The translations under genes were made by a program, and so were the position numbers. A stretch of 32,500 nt of DNA from Tubiluchus corallicola (taxonomy: Eukaryota; Priapulida; Priapulimorpha; Priapulimorphida; Tubiluchidae): positions 1 through 32,500 of the forward strand of contig JAQGDQ010001475.1 of assembly GCA_030141605.1 (NCBI GenBank). Reading direction: 5' to 3'. The notes under the pieces were generated by a model that made no database searches, was not told where the DNA came from, and saw only the letters and a program-made list of their open reading frames with translations. Of the stretch, positions 1 through 9,383 are shown piece after piece; position 1 is the first letter of the stretch, and the number at the start of each line of letters is the position of its first letter.

Positions 1-215
1 GAAATCTTCGTCAAGATAATTGCTCATATGACTAATAGTAACATTACTTACAGGGTGGTTGATTTTGGTAACTTTTAGTTTTTCGCCACCCTTTCACCAA
101 TCACTTGAACATCATTAACTCAGATAATTTATTCATTTAATAACCTTTTCACTTTATATCATATTATCATTTCATGCTCTGTGTTTATCTTGTAAAAACG
201 GTGATAAATAAAGAT
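1..215 (+). mobile_element. Retroelement 3'-end fragment (left arm of inverted pair)
   Basis: This segment runs directly into a CTTA microsatellite and reappears inverted at 1758-1996. A diverged single copy lies at about 11685-11845, also ending in a CTTA run. A unit that always ends in the same short tandem repeat is typical of the 3' end of a non-LTR retrotransposon or SINE. Shared landmarks are a 'CACCCTTTCACCA' block and 'GGTGATAAA' just before the tail. The left limit is cut by the window edge. No coding sequence is seen. Assignment to a retroelement rather than a DNA transposon is inference. Confidence 0.5.
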
Positions 216-258
216 ACTTACTTTACTTTGTTTACTGACTTACTTACTTGCTTGCTTG

Positions 259-354
<96 letters not shown>

Positions 355-366
355 TTTACTTACTTA

Positions 367-405
<39 letters not shown>

Positions 406-453
406 TCTTACTTACTTACTTACTTACTTACTTTCTTACTTACTTACTTACTA
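216..453 (+). repeat. (CTTA)n microsatellite, retroelement tail
   Basis: This is a nearly pure CTTA tetranucleotide run with a few CTTT, CTTG and ATTT variants. It directly follows the element end at 215. Apparent ORFs of Leu-Thr-Tyr-Leu repeats in all frames come from the microsatellite and are not genes. Confidence 0.95.
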
Positions 454-507
454 AACAAAATTACGTAATGATATTTAAGATGAGATGATTAAGCTGATCA
501 GTTACAG

Positions 508-1007
508 CAGGGGTGTGCAAATTATCTGACTAGACGGTCCACATTAAACTTTCCCACAATTCCTGTGGGCCACAGGCAGTTTGATCAAGGAGCGAAGTAC
601 AGAAAGGCCTAATAACGATTTTTTTGCATCCGACCTGCGTACATCATTAGTACTACACTCAAAAAACTATTTCAGAAGTTATTAAAATTTATATTACAAA
701 CCATATATTTCTACTTTCAGGACAGATAGTGGTAATTTCATTACAATGCATATTACTAATGTGTATCACACAGTCTGTGTAGTACAGTGACATTAAGCTA
801 CAACCGTCTTGTAAGGGTTAATGGCATCCGATCTAGTAGAAAAAACTACCCGCATTATCTTTGGGATTGTGGCACGGACTTCAGCGGGATACACTCAATT
901 AATCGCCCGGGCCGCACTTTCATTAGGTTGACAAATCTCTTCGCGGGCCGCACAAATTCTCTCGGCGGGCCGCAAGTGGCCCGCGGGCCGCAATTTGCAC
1001 ACCCCTG
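508..1007 (-). mobile_element. hAT-type MITE, 500 bp, copy 1 (with 8-bp TSD)
   Basis: The ends are inverted: CAGGGGTGTGCAAATT at the left and its complement at the right. It is flanked by a perfect 8-bp duplication, AGTTACAG, at 500-507 and 1008-1015, as expected for hAT transposition. Subterminal GCGGCC/GGGCC blocks at the right end make it locally GC-rich. It matches the copy at 12595-13094 in reverse orientation over its whole length. No transposase is encoded, and the short ORFs inside are incidental. Confidence 0.92.
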
Positions 1008-1012
1008 AGTTA

Positions 1013-1283
1013 CAGGGATGACAATGACAAATCGCAAAAAACTCTGAAACAGGCCGGGGGTTACTTGCGGCCCCCTTGGAGCCAGCAACAAATTGCAATT
1101 TTGGGACAATAGAGAGCCTCTAAGTGGACTTAAAATATCAATTACCTTGTTTCATGCATAATTTAAAATACCCAACTATCAAGGATACATGATACCTAAT
1201 TTTCTCAAAAACGTCAATGTACTGGCCGCTCCCATGCAAAAGTATATAAAAACTGTCTGCAATTGACACAAATAACTCCGATA
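1013..1283 (+). mobile_element. Partial hAT-like element, CAGGGATGA family
   Basis: This is strongly similar, in the same orientation, to the first about 270 bp of the element at 10381-10874. It begins CAGGGATGACAATGAC and carries the shared ACTCTGAAACAGGCCGGGGG block. Similarity stops near 1283, so the right end is missing. The first CAG lies inside the target duplication of the MITE at 508-1007, so that MITE landed at the very tip of this element. Confidence 0.7.
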
Positions 1284-1484
1284 TGAAAAGGGTATCGACT
1301 AGGAGATAAAGTAATTGATTGAACGTTTACAAGACACATAACAATAGATCATACCTAGTTATCAGGGCCCCAGGATGTTCCTCAACAAGGAACCTACGGG
1401 AGATAACATAGCGCTAGGTATACCAACCAAACATAATACTGGTTGGCAAAAATTCTTTAAACTTCAGAAAAACACAATTAGAAT
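1284..1484. other. Unassigned spacer
   Basis: No gene is seen. A loose inverted pairing exists between 'ACCTAGTTATC' near 1350 and 'GATAAC...CTAGGT' near 1400, but it is too weak to call an element. Confidence 0.3.
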
Positions 1485-1757
<273 letters not shown>

Positions 1758-1996
1758 TCTTTATTTATCACCTTTTTTACAAGAAAAACACAGAGCATGA
1801 AACGATAATATGATACAAAGTGACAAGATTATTAAATGAATAAATTAACTGAGTTAATGATGTTCAAGTGATTGGTGAAAGGGTGGCGAAAAACTAAAAG
1901 TTACCAAAGTCAACCACCCCGTAAGTTACCAAAGTCAACCACCCTGAAAGTAATGTTCCTATTAGTCATATGAGCAATTATCTTGACGAAGATTTC
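1758..1996 (-). mobile_element. Retroelement 3'-end fragment (right arm of inverted pair)
   Basis: This is the reverse complement of 1-215, down to the outermost bases. It differs by point changes and by a tandem duplication of about 25 bp containing AAGTTACCAAAGTCAACCAC near 1900-1945. Together with the left arm it makes a tail-to-tail pair enclosing about 1 kb. Confidence 0.6.
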
Positions 1997-2655
1997 AGAA
2001 TAAGGTGTGATAAATGGAGCATGAAGTTTACATATGGAGCATAACCAAGTTGCTTAAGTAAGTAAAGGAATAGTGAGTGTACTAAGATAAAACTATTGAG
2101 AAATTAGAAGTAGAATAGAATATTTCTACCTAATTGAGAATTGGGGAGAAGGCAATGTAATATGTTCGTTAATGAATTATGTAAATGGTACAGATTATGC
2201 AAAACAAGGCATTATTAATAAATCTTTAGAACTGATGTCAACATAGCACAATCTATTATCTTTCTTCCTACCATTTTCACTAACACATCCTTCTACCCTT
2301 CCTGTGTGATCTAACCTTTCTCCCAGTTCTTTTTTTGTTCACTCATCCATTCATTTTATCGGGTTCACATGACAGTGGGCTTATACAAGCCTTTGCTTCT
2401 CTAGCCCACTGCAGTACAATTATTCTTTTATGATAACGATAGCGTATGAAACGTAATAATTTGATACAGTATGACGTAATAATTTTGATGTTACTGTGCA
2501 TTTAATTTCATTATATTGTACTGAATGTGATAATAATAAACTAAAAAACTAACTAAACTAACAAAGATAGATAAGAATAAACACTGTGCATTCAAAAATG
2601 CTGCACAGGTGCATTTCTCGACATGTGCAAAGGTTGTAAGACAACAAATACTAAC
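1997..2655. other. Non-coding stretch downstream of the lectin exon
   Basis: No supported gene. A short perfect inverted repeat, AGTGGGCT at 2374-2381 and AGCCCACT at 2403-2410, could form a hairpin. On the minus strand a possible splice acceptor (CTGCAG) near 2409 would open a frame that stops after two codons. It is not called. Confidence 0.3.
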
Positions 2656-3090
2656 CGTCACACAGATAGACAAGTCCAAGCACACGGCGCACTACATCAG
2701 GCCCTGGTGCGTTGCAAAAGCCATCTACGTACTCCAGCATATACCAAGTGAAATTGCAGAAATTTTTGCCAATGCAATGCTTGAGAAAAGTTTTTAGATT
2801 ATCTGCGTTTAGCACATTAGCCCAGAAATAAACTGTTAGTCCGGTGTAAACCTGTGTCACCGACGGTTTATTATATGGGCATGTTCTGCTGGTGCCTGCA
2901 GGAGTACCGCAAACCGTATCATCTTCATTACGTCCATAATAAACAGCTGGAACTTCTGGATCATGAGATGTGGGCTGAACATAATATGTTGCACCTGAAC
3001 AGTAAAGTGTATGAGACTCATTATCACAAGCTTTTGGGCTAGGATCTGACAGGTCTTCAACATATACATTGATGAACCGAAATATGTCAC
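2656..3090 (-). CDS. Exon: SUEL/rhamnose-binding lectin domain 2
   Basis: This is an internal exon of a minus-strand gene. A polypyrimidine-like acceptor ending TTCCAG precedes base 3090, and a GTTAGT donor follows base 2656. The exon is 435 bp (145 codons), enters and leaves in phase 1, and can be added or lost without a frameshift. The translation has eight cysteines, matching the four-disulphide SUEL (Gal_Lectin) fold. It also has a YYGR motif where the family has YGR, and 'HCIGKNFC' in the place of the usual C-x-G-x-x-x-C block. The last two cysteines frame the segment where the family has DPC and KYL; those residues are replaced here. Such domains bind rhamnose or galactose in secreted lectins and in adhesion receptors. 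About 35 residues before the first cysteine look like a linker. Sugar specificity cannot be read. Confidence 0.8.
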
Positions 3091-3167
3091 CTGGAACGAA
3101 TAAAAATACAATGATAAATATAGTATATAAAATCACTAAAACAATAAAATAAATTACCGTATATACG

Positions 3168-4132
3168 TGTGTACAAGTCGGCCTTATGTACAAGTCGATG
3201 TGCATTTTAAGACCAAAAATTTGCATCATTTTATATATTACCTGTGTACAAGTCAACCTTATGTACAAGTCGATGTGCATTTTAAGACCAAAAATTGCAT
3301 CATTTTATATATTACCTGTGTACAAGTCGACCTTATGTACAAGTCGGTGTGCATTTTAAGACCAAAAATTGCATCATTTTATATATTACCTGTGTACAAG
3401 TCAACCGTATGTACAAGTCGGTGTGCATTTTAAGACCAAAAATTGCATCATTTTATATATTACCTGTGTACAAGTCGACCTTATGTACAAGTCGGTGTGC
3501 ATTTTAAGTCCAAAAATTGCATCATTTTATATAGTACCTGTGTACAAGTCGACCTTATGTACAAGTCGGTGTGCATTTTAAGACCAAAAAATTGCATCAT
3601 TTTATATATTACCTGTGTACAAGTCGGTGTGCATTTTAAGTCCAAAAATTGCATCATTTTATATAGTACCTGTGTACAAGTCGACCTTATGTACAAGTCG
3701 GTGTGCATTTTAAGACCAAAAATTGCATCATTTTATATATTACCTGTGTACAAGTCGACCTTATGTACAAGTCGGTGTGCATTTTAAGTCCAAAAATTGC
3801 ATCATTTTATATAGTACCTGTGTACAAGTCGACCTTATGTACAAGTCGGTGTGCATTTTAAGACCAAAAAATTGCATCATTTTATATATTACCTGTGTAC
3901 AAGTCGACCTTATGTACAAGTCGGTGTGCATTTTAAGTCCAAAAATTGCATCATTTTATATAGTACCTGTGTACAAGTCGACCTTATGTACAAGTCGGTG
4001 TGCATTTTAAGACCAAAAAATTGCATCATTTTATATAGTACCTGTGTACAAGTCGACCTTATGTACAAGTCGGTGTGCATTTTAAGACCAAAAATTGCAT
4101 CATTTTATATATTACCTGTGTACAAATCCACC
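3168..4132. repeat. 74-bp minisatellite, about 13 copies
   Basis: The unit is 74 bp and contains two copies of GTACAAGTCG. Copies differ at a few diagnostic sites (AAGACC/AAGTCC, TATATATTACC/TATATAGTACC, five or six A's). From about 3505 to 3965 the two variant types alternate, giving a 148-149-bp dimer period. One unit near 3612-3640 lacks 17 bp, exactly the loss expected from recombination between its two GTACAAGTCG copies. The array ends about 75 bp before the lectin exon acceptor. ORFs through it come from the repeat. Confidence 0.95.
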
Positions 4133-4906
4133 ATAAAGTATTAAGATCTTCCAGAGTAAATGATGTCAATAGTTGTGTTTTACATACACGTGTATGCAGG
4201 TAATCGATATTTTCTAATAAAACACGCATATGCAAGGCTAGTGTAAAACTTCCCGCGGAAGCCGACAGGCGGCAGCACGGACACAACATTGGCTATTTCT
4301 GATCGAGTGCGCCGTTGCTAGTTTACTTACCAGCAATATATAAATTTTAACTTAAGTGCACATACATTAAAATAAATTACAGTAATATTTGTTAATTTTG
4401 TTAATTAATGTCAAGATTCTCTGATGTGAAATATCACAGGAGTGTTCATTCAGTCCAGCATATGATGAAGGATTATTTCTTTACATATTCGTATTGTAGA
4501 CGACTCTTTAGTGACATCTCCCAAAAACATATCTTAAGCAAAAGTCAACCTCAAAAATTTCACATTAAATACGCCTCCCAAAAATTCGACTTGTACATAA
4601 GTACATACGGTATGCATAATCTGAATTTTTTTATATAATCCGATACAATTGCAAGCCGAGAAGCACGGTATGAGAAAGCCGGCTCAACGTGACACTTTGT
4701 GGCACGACTGGAACTAGGGTTCATTACCAAAATATCCTGTAAGACATGACACTGAATCTGCAGAAACAATAAAAAACTAAATTACAATTATTAAATTTCT
4801 GAGAAGAGATTCGCTAAAATAATACGATAAGCGAGGAAAAAGTTTGCAATTGTCTGCAAGATTTAAAAATCTTTTATTAAGTAATACAGACAACATGAGA
4901 TAGAGA
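4133..4906. other. Intronic sequence, unassigned
   Basis: No gene or element recognised. A fragment near 4588-4615 (GACTTGTACATAAGTACAT) resembles the 74-bp repeat. A minus-strand stretch near 4650-4750 opens for about 39 codons after a TCTTACAG acceptor-like site but shows no domain. Confidence 0.25.
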
Positions 4907-4914
4907 TTTTATGC

Positions 4915-5320
4915 CAGGGGTGTGCAAACTGCGGCCCGCGGGCCACTTGCGGTCCGCAAAGAGGTTTGTCAACGTAATGAAAGTACGGCCCACACGATCC
5001 AGCTGAAGTCTGCACCACTATCGCAAAGATGCGGGTAGTTTTTTCCTCTAGATCGGCTGCCATTAACCTTTACAAAACCGTTGTCACTTAATGTCACTAT
5101 CGGACATGGCGAAATATTTGGTTTTTAATATAAATTTTAATAATTTCTAAAATAGTTTTTTGAGTGTAGCATGCAGTAGTAATGATGTGACAGATCAGAT
5201 GCAGAAAAATCGTTGTTAGGTCCTACTGTACTTGGCTCCTTGACCAAACTGCATGTGGCCCACAGGAATTGCGGGAATGTTTAATGTGGCCCAGCTAATC
5301 AGATAATTTGCACAACCCTG
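4915..5320 (+). mobile_element. hAT-type MITE, 406 bp, copy 2
   Basis: It starts CAGGGGTGTGCAAACTGCGG and ends ATTTGCACAACCCTG. Flanking 8-bp duplications are TTTTATGC (4907-4914) and ATTTATGC (5321-5328), seven of eight identical. It belongs to the same family as 508-1007 and 12595-13094 but is about 95 bp shorter through internal deletions, and it has more substitutions, so it is probably older. Confidence 0.88.
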
Positions 5321-5496
5321 ATTTATGCCTTGAATTCATGGAACTGATATTGATTGGAAGCGTAAAAATTGCACTACAATTGCTGTCTGTCCACTACATG
5401 TAAAGGGCGGTCAAGCAAACAATGTGTTACATCTTCAGTGTGATAACCACAGATGCATCTCTCACAAACAATATTACCAATACATCCATATACGTT

Positions 5497-6012
5497 TGTG
5501 GAAGTTGTAACTGTATATTTTTAGGTGCTGCCATCTATTGACTAATCACTTTACATTTTACTAGCTAAACTCACCCCTAGTACAATTGTTCGGTCCAGTG
5601 AATATGCATACTCACTGGATCTCCCCCTATTTTACTGTAATGGTATTTGTGAAGCCAAGTTTGCATAATTACCTCTACCTATATATACTGGCTGGATTCT
5701 ACTTCTAGCCACTCTCTCTCTCGCTCTCAATGCAGTGCAGAAGTCATGCTAGTCGTGCTACACACCTGTCTAACTCACACTCTCAGTGCTGTGCAGCAGT
5801 CGTGATCCTCATTTTCCTTACTGTCTAACTCTCAGTGATCAGTGCAGGACACTCTTGTCCTCAGTATGCAGTGTAGCAGTCATTCTACATGTATGTATTC
5901 TACGTGTATGTAGTCTAATAAACGCGTTTTCAGTTTTGTGCAGATATGTAGTACATTGTTTTATTCTTTTTCTACAAAGTGTTCAACTACAACCTCATAC
6001 ATGACATTCACA
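5497..6012 (+). mobile_element. Solo LTR A, 516 bp (TSD ACGTT)
   Basis: It begins TGTGGAAGTTGTAA and ends ATTCACA, so it has TG...CA termini. It is flanked by the perfect 5-bp duplication ACGTT at 5492-5496 and 6013-6017. It contains a TATA box (TATATATA, about 5680-5687) and a polyadenylation signal AATAAA at 5917-5922, the usual LTR order. Two related copies lie at 8256-8607 and 8682-9111. No internal retroviral-type genes remain, so this is a solo LTR left by recombination. The superfamily cannot be told from the LTR alone. Confidence 0.9.
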
Positions 6013-6017
6013 ACGTT

Positions 6018-6249
6018 TAAGTTAATTAGAATCAATGAAAAAATAGGATTTCTTAATTCGTTGTCACCATTCTTGACAGCAAGAATTAATTTATATTATG
6101 TTGGATGAGTTTCAGAGGAAAAGATTCATTTGAAAAAATTTCAAAAACGATTTAAACACGTAAATTCATCAATGAATCCAATCTAGTTTTGCAAATTTAT
6201 GTCAATAACAGCGGTAAGCCCAACTAGACAAATAATCACCTCAATTCTA
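6018..6249. other. Intronic sequence, unassigned
   Basis: Nothing recognised between the solo LTR and the Tigger-like MITE. Confidence 0.3.
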
Positions 6250-6251
6250 TA

Positions 6252-6828
6252 CAGTGTTTCTTCACTACTTCGCGGTTCGTTTATCGCGGACTCGCTGTTT
6301 TGCGGATTTTCAAAAATATTAACATAAAATATTTATCGCAGTATTTCCGCTGTTTCGCGGGTTTTTGCGGTACTCTGTCTAAAGTACTTTTGCACATGCG
6401 TAGTATGTATTATACAGTAATGTATAGATTTAATGAATTTTGCATACAAAATCACAAAATGTATAAAAATATATTAAAAATATTAATTCTAACATTAAAA
6501 GTATATTATAAATCATAAAAAATTAAAGTAAATAGTGTCATTATTCGGCGGAAGAATACACACCAGAAACGAAATGTAGTACTTGCACCACGCTGTAGGA
6601 CATATCTTCAATGGTGAGTACCCATATCAAATGTTTAAAATTACGTATCTAGGTTTAACAGTTTAAAACATTTTCATGAACATTTATATGTAAGAGTGTG
6701 GGGAGGGTTTATAAAGACTTAAAATGATGTATAACTACTAAAATAAGTATAGCGTCCCTACTTCGCGGAAATTCACTTATCACGGGTGGGCCTGGAACGG
6801 AACACCCGTGATAAGTGAGGAAACACTG
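6252..6828 (+). mobile_element. Tigger/pogo-like (Tc1-mariner) MITE, 577 bp
   Basis: The ends are inverted: CAGTGTTTC at the left and GAAACACTG at the right. They are flanked by TA on each side (6250-6251, 6829-6830), as expected of Tc1/mariner insertion. The subterminal TTCGCGG, TTTATCGCGG and 'GTGGGCCTGGAACGGAAC' blocks resemble animal Tigger elements from memory. The interior is AT-rich and encodes no transposase. It sits immediately inside the lectin intron: the right-hand TA supplies a base of the splice donor. Confidence 0.85.
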
Positions 6829-6835
6829 TACTTAC

Positions 6836-7177
6836 GTTTGCATTCATAGTGTACAACCGCATAAACATCTGATTCTCCAGAAACTAGAAAACAGCGTCCC
6901 ATTGTCTTATAATTTGCAGTGATAACACATGAAGTTTTACTGTTGCACAATGTCTGGAAATTCTGCAAGTTTTTTTGCGGAATATCTCCCATTAGGCAAC
7001 TAGTGAAGTCCTTCGTTCCATTGTAGCAATTTGAGTCATAATCGTATCTACCAAACTGGACTCTGGTTATAGCATTAATAACGTCAGATGTTTTTCCTTC
7101 TGGACAAGTCAGTGTCACCGTTGCATTATGACACACGGTCACTGGAACTTGAGTCTTTACCTCTGGGTCTAGCCAAA
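6836..7177 (-). CDS. Exon: SUEL/rhamnose-binding lectin domain 1
   Basis: This is an internal exon of the same minus-strand gene. The acceptor is TTTGCTTTAG before base 7177 and the donor is GTAAGT after base 6836. Length is 342 bp (114 codons), phase 1-1. After a short linker (WLDPEVKTQ) comes a complete SUEL-type domain with eight cysteines. It opens 'VCHNATVTLTCPEGK', has FGR in place of YGR, and ends 'VVHYEC', matching the family's last strand (YxC). The DPC and KYL sugar-contact motifs are changed. Three NxT/NxS sequons suggest glycosylation and an extracellular site. The donor is only five bases from a Tigger-like MITE. With the exon at 3090-2656 it gives a tandem-domain lectin. An adhesion-receptor ectodomain is an alternative. 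Confidence 0.85.
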
Positions 7178-7384
7178 CTAAAGCAAAAATATTAGCGGTA
7201 TGATTTTAACTAAATGTTGTATAACTAACAATCGATAAATTTTAATGTACGTTTTGTTTTTTTAAGAAGAAATAAGGATTGGACGTATAGATTACCTAAT
7301 TAGCTCTGTATTAATGCAAACGTGACACCTAGGGATGTTAAACGATGCACATTTGGTGATACGATATCGATACTCTGTCTTCAC

Positions 7385-7502
7385 ACCATACGCTACAACA
7401 AAGTATTTCAAACGATCTGTTTTTCAGACCATACGATACAACAAAGTATTTCACCCAATCTGTTTTTCAGACCATACGATACAAAAAAGCATTTCAAACG
7501 AT
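7385..7502 (+). repeat. 43-bp tandem repeat, about 3 copies
   Basis: The unit CCATACGNTACAACAAAGTA...TTTTTCAGA is repeated three times, the last incomplete. It follows 'AGGGATGTTAAACGATGC' and 'GATACGATATCGATAC' (7331-7373), which resemble a hAT-type terminus; no opposite end was found. Confidence 0.75.
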
Positions 7503-8255
7503 GAAAAAAACAATAATGACATCATAGCCACGCAGACGTTTTGAAAATCAAAATTTATTCTAAAATTAAAATGTAATAATAAAGAAATGCAACCACGCCT
7601 TCGGCCATTTTAGTCCTTTCTCACCTACTGCCACCTACCGGCAACTTTAACAATTTCTAACACATGTTTCAGTTATATATTTAAACTTTCTTCTTTGTGG
7701 GCGTATGTCCCTAAGTCATTTCCTTATTTTTGCCGAGCTTGTACTAGGCTCAAACTATCGTGAAACATCAGGTCCTAGAGAGTAATTACCTAGTTGTTTG
7801 CAATCACTTCCAATCAATACCCATGCATAGTAGCAGGTACAAAGAACAGTTGAAACATTCAAAAAAGGGAAAGTAAAGAAGGGAGAAAAGGGGCAGTGCA
7901 AAGCGAGTTGTCCTGCCTCTGAGTTTTGGTATAAAGTGAACTATGACATTGTTAGTGCTGCCACCTGGTTTGGACTAGCGAAAAATTATTCTCTGTTGCC
8001 AAACAAAATTATTCTCACCAAAACACCAAAGGCTGCAAAGAATTGTGGTGAATGATCGACTCAAATTGTGCTTTTGTCACTAGCTGTTTATGTACAATCA
8101 GCATTAAATACACAAACATGGCTGCTTGGCTAGTTCTTCATATTTTTCTGATAAAAAGCGGGGTTTCATTGCTTCTGCGAAGGGTTTCACGTAGTGCAAT
8201 ATCTGAATGCATTGATAAGTTTTGAAAACAAATAAATACCATATGTATCACGTTG

Positions 8256-8607
8256 TGTGGAAGTTGTAATTGTACATTTTTAGGTGCTGCCATCTATGAA
8301 CTAATCCTTTTACATTTTACTAGCTAAACTCACCCCCAGTATAATTGTACGGTCCAGTGAATGCATATTCACTGGATCTCTCCCTATTTTACAGTAATGT
8401 GAAGCCAAGTCTGCATAGGTTACCTATACCGATATATACTGAGTGGATTTACTTTCTAGTCACTCTCATTCTCAGTGTTCAGTGCAGCAGTCATTCTACT
8501 TATGTGTATGTAGTTTAATAAACACTTGTCTGTGCAAATATGCAGTATAGTGTTTTATTCTTGTTCTACAAAGTGAGTGATCTACAACATTAAACATGAC
8601 TTTCACA
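8256..8607 (+). mobile_element. Solo LTR B, 352 bp (TSD CGTTG)
   Basis: Same family as LTR A. It starts TGTGGAAGTTGTAATTG and ends TTTCACA, with a perfect 5-bp duplication CGTTG at 8251-8255 and 8608-8612. TATATA lies near 8433 and AATAAA at 8517-8522. It is shorter than A because the repeated CAGTGCAGCAGTC segment between the TATA box and the polyadenylation signal is reduced. Confidence 0.9.
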
Positions 8608-8681
8608 CGTTGTGTCGCAGTCAGACTCCCGTCAAGTCACATAGAACTCGGTTTCTTAAATGATAGTGTCTTAAGTGACTG

Positions 8682-9111
8682 TGTGAAAGTTGTAACTGTA
8701 TATTTTAGGTGCTGCCATCTATTGATTAGTCACTTTAACATTTACTAGTTCAACTCACCCTTAGTACAATTGTTCGGTCCAGTGAATATTCAAACTCACT
8801 GGATCTCCCCTATTTTCACTGTAATGGGATATGTGAAGCCAGGTTTTTGCATACTTCTCTACCTATATAAACTGGCTAGATTCAACTTCTAGTCACTCTC
8901 TGTCTCAGGCAGTGCAGTCGTGCAACTCATGGGACACACTGTCTCTCTGTCACACACTCAGTGCTGTGCAGCAGTTGTGATCTTCATTTTACTTGTACAT
9001 TTTACTGCGTATTTAGTACAATAAAAGTGTTTTAGTTTTGTGCAAACATGTAATCTGGTGTTTAGTTGTTTCTACAAGTGTTCAATTTCGACTTCACAAA
9101 TAACTTTCACA
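8682..9111 (+). mobile_element. Solo LTR C, 430 bp (TSD GACTG)
   Basis: Same family. It starts TGTGAAAGTTGTAACTG and ends TTTCACA, with a perfect 5-bp duplication GACTG at 8677-8681 and 9112-9116. TATATAA lies at 8864-8870 and AATAAA at 9020-9025. It is 69 bp from the duplication of LTR B, with different target sites, so it is an independent insertion. Confidence 0.9.
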
Positions 9112-9211
9112 GACTGTGCCGACAAAGTATGACAACTATTCACATCAAAATACCACAAAAAAGTGTAGACACACATTGAAAAAAATTGTAAAACTTTTAA
9201 AAAACACATAC

Positions 9212-9322
9212 TTGGACTCTTTCCCGTTTCCTCATACCGGAATGGTCTAAGAACAGCCATCTGAGTTGAATGTAGCAGAAACAATACAAACCCAGTAAAT
9301 GTTATTATGGCTCCCGCAAGCC
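9212..9322 (-). CDS. Exon: hydrophobic (signal peptide or anchor) segment
   Basis: This is a candidate exon of the lectin gene. The acceptor GAATTACAG precedes base 9322 and the donor GTATGT follows base 9212. Length is 111 bp, entering and leaving in phase 1 like the two lectin exons. The open frame starts LAGAIITFTGFVLFLL, a hydrophobic run long enough for a signal peptide core or membrane helix, then continues HSTQMAVLRPFRYEETGKSP. Joined to the next exon it stays in frame. As it precedes two extracellular lectin domains, a signal peptide is the simplest reading. The exon with the start codon is not found upstream. The exon is short and could be chance. Confidence 0.45.
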
Positions 9323-9383
9323 CTGTAATTCAAGACATATTACATTTATACTGTTCTCTATTTACACTATATACATCCATAAA

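Larger units (their letters stand above)
3091..6835 (-). other. Phase-1 intron between the two lectin exons
   Basis: It is bounded on the minus strand by GTAAGT after base 6836 and TTCCAG before base 3090. It carries a Tigger-like MITE, a solo LTR, a hAT MITE and a 74-bp minisatellite, which account for more than half of its length. Confidence 0.65.
7178..9211 (-). other. Intron between hydrophobic exon and lectin domain 1
   Basis: It is bounded by GTATGT after base 9212 and TTTGCTTTAG before base 7177. It holds two solo LTRs and a short tandem repeat. The remainder (7503-8250) shows no gene on either strand. Confidence 0.5.

Noticed and set aside
174-488. Leu-Thr-Tyr-Leu repeat ORFs (and the minus-strand set at 1484-1798)
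   Set aside because: They are translations of a CTTA/AAGT microsatellite, open in every frame because of the period, with no gene context.
787-1109. Overlapping ORFs of 67-84 codons on both strands
   Set aside because: They lie within the hAT MITE and its neighbour; composition follows the GC-rich terminal repeats and there is no transposase similarity.
2395-2410. Tiny terminal exon after acceptor CTGCAG (two codons then stop)
   Set aside because: It would be in phase, but the polypyrimidine tract is poor and two codons give no test. It overlaps a short hairpin.
3091-3280. Upstream extension of the lectin frame into the 74-bp repeat
   Set aside because: The frame stays open by chance through the intron. 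The TTCCAG acceptor at 3091-3096 and the phase-1 match with the other exon explain the boundary better.
3168-4132. CRISPR-like regular repeats (also 42-bp arrays)
   Set aside because: Units are contiguous with no unique spacers, and the sequence is clearly eukaryotic. They are minisatellites.
4560-4769. Minus-strand 69-codon ORF with acceptor-like TCTTACAG as another lectin exon
   Set aside because: Only two or three cysteines, no SUEL pattern, and the phase-1 reading after the acceptor stops almost at once.
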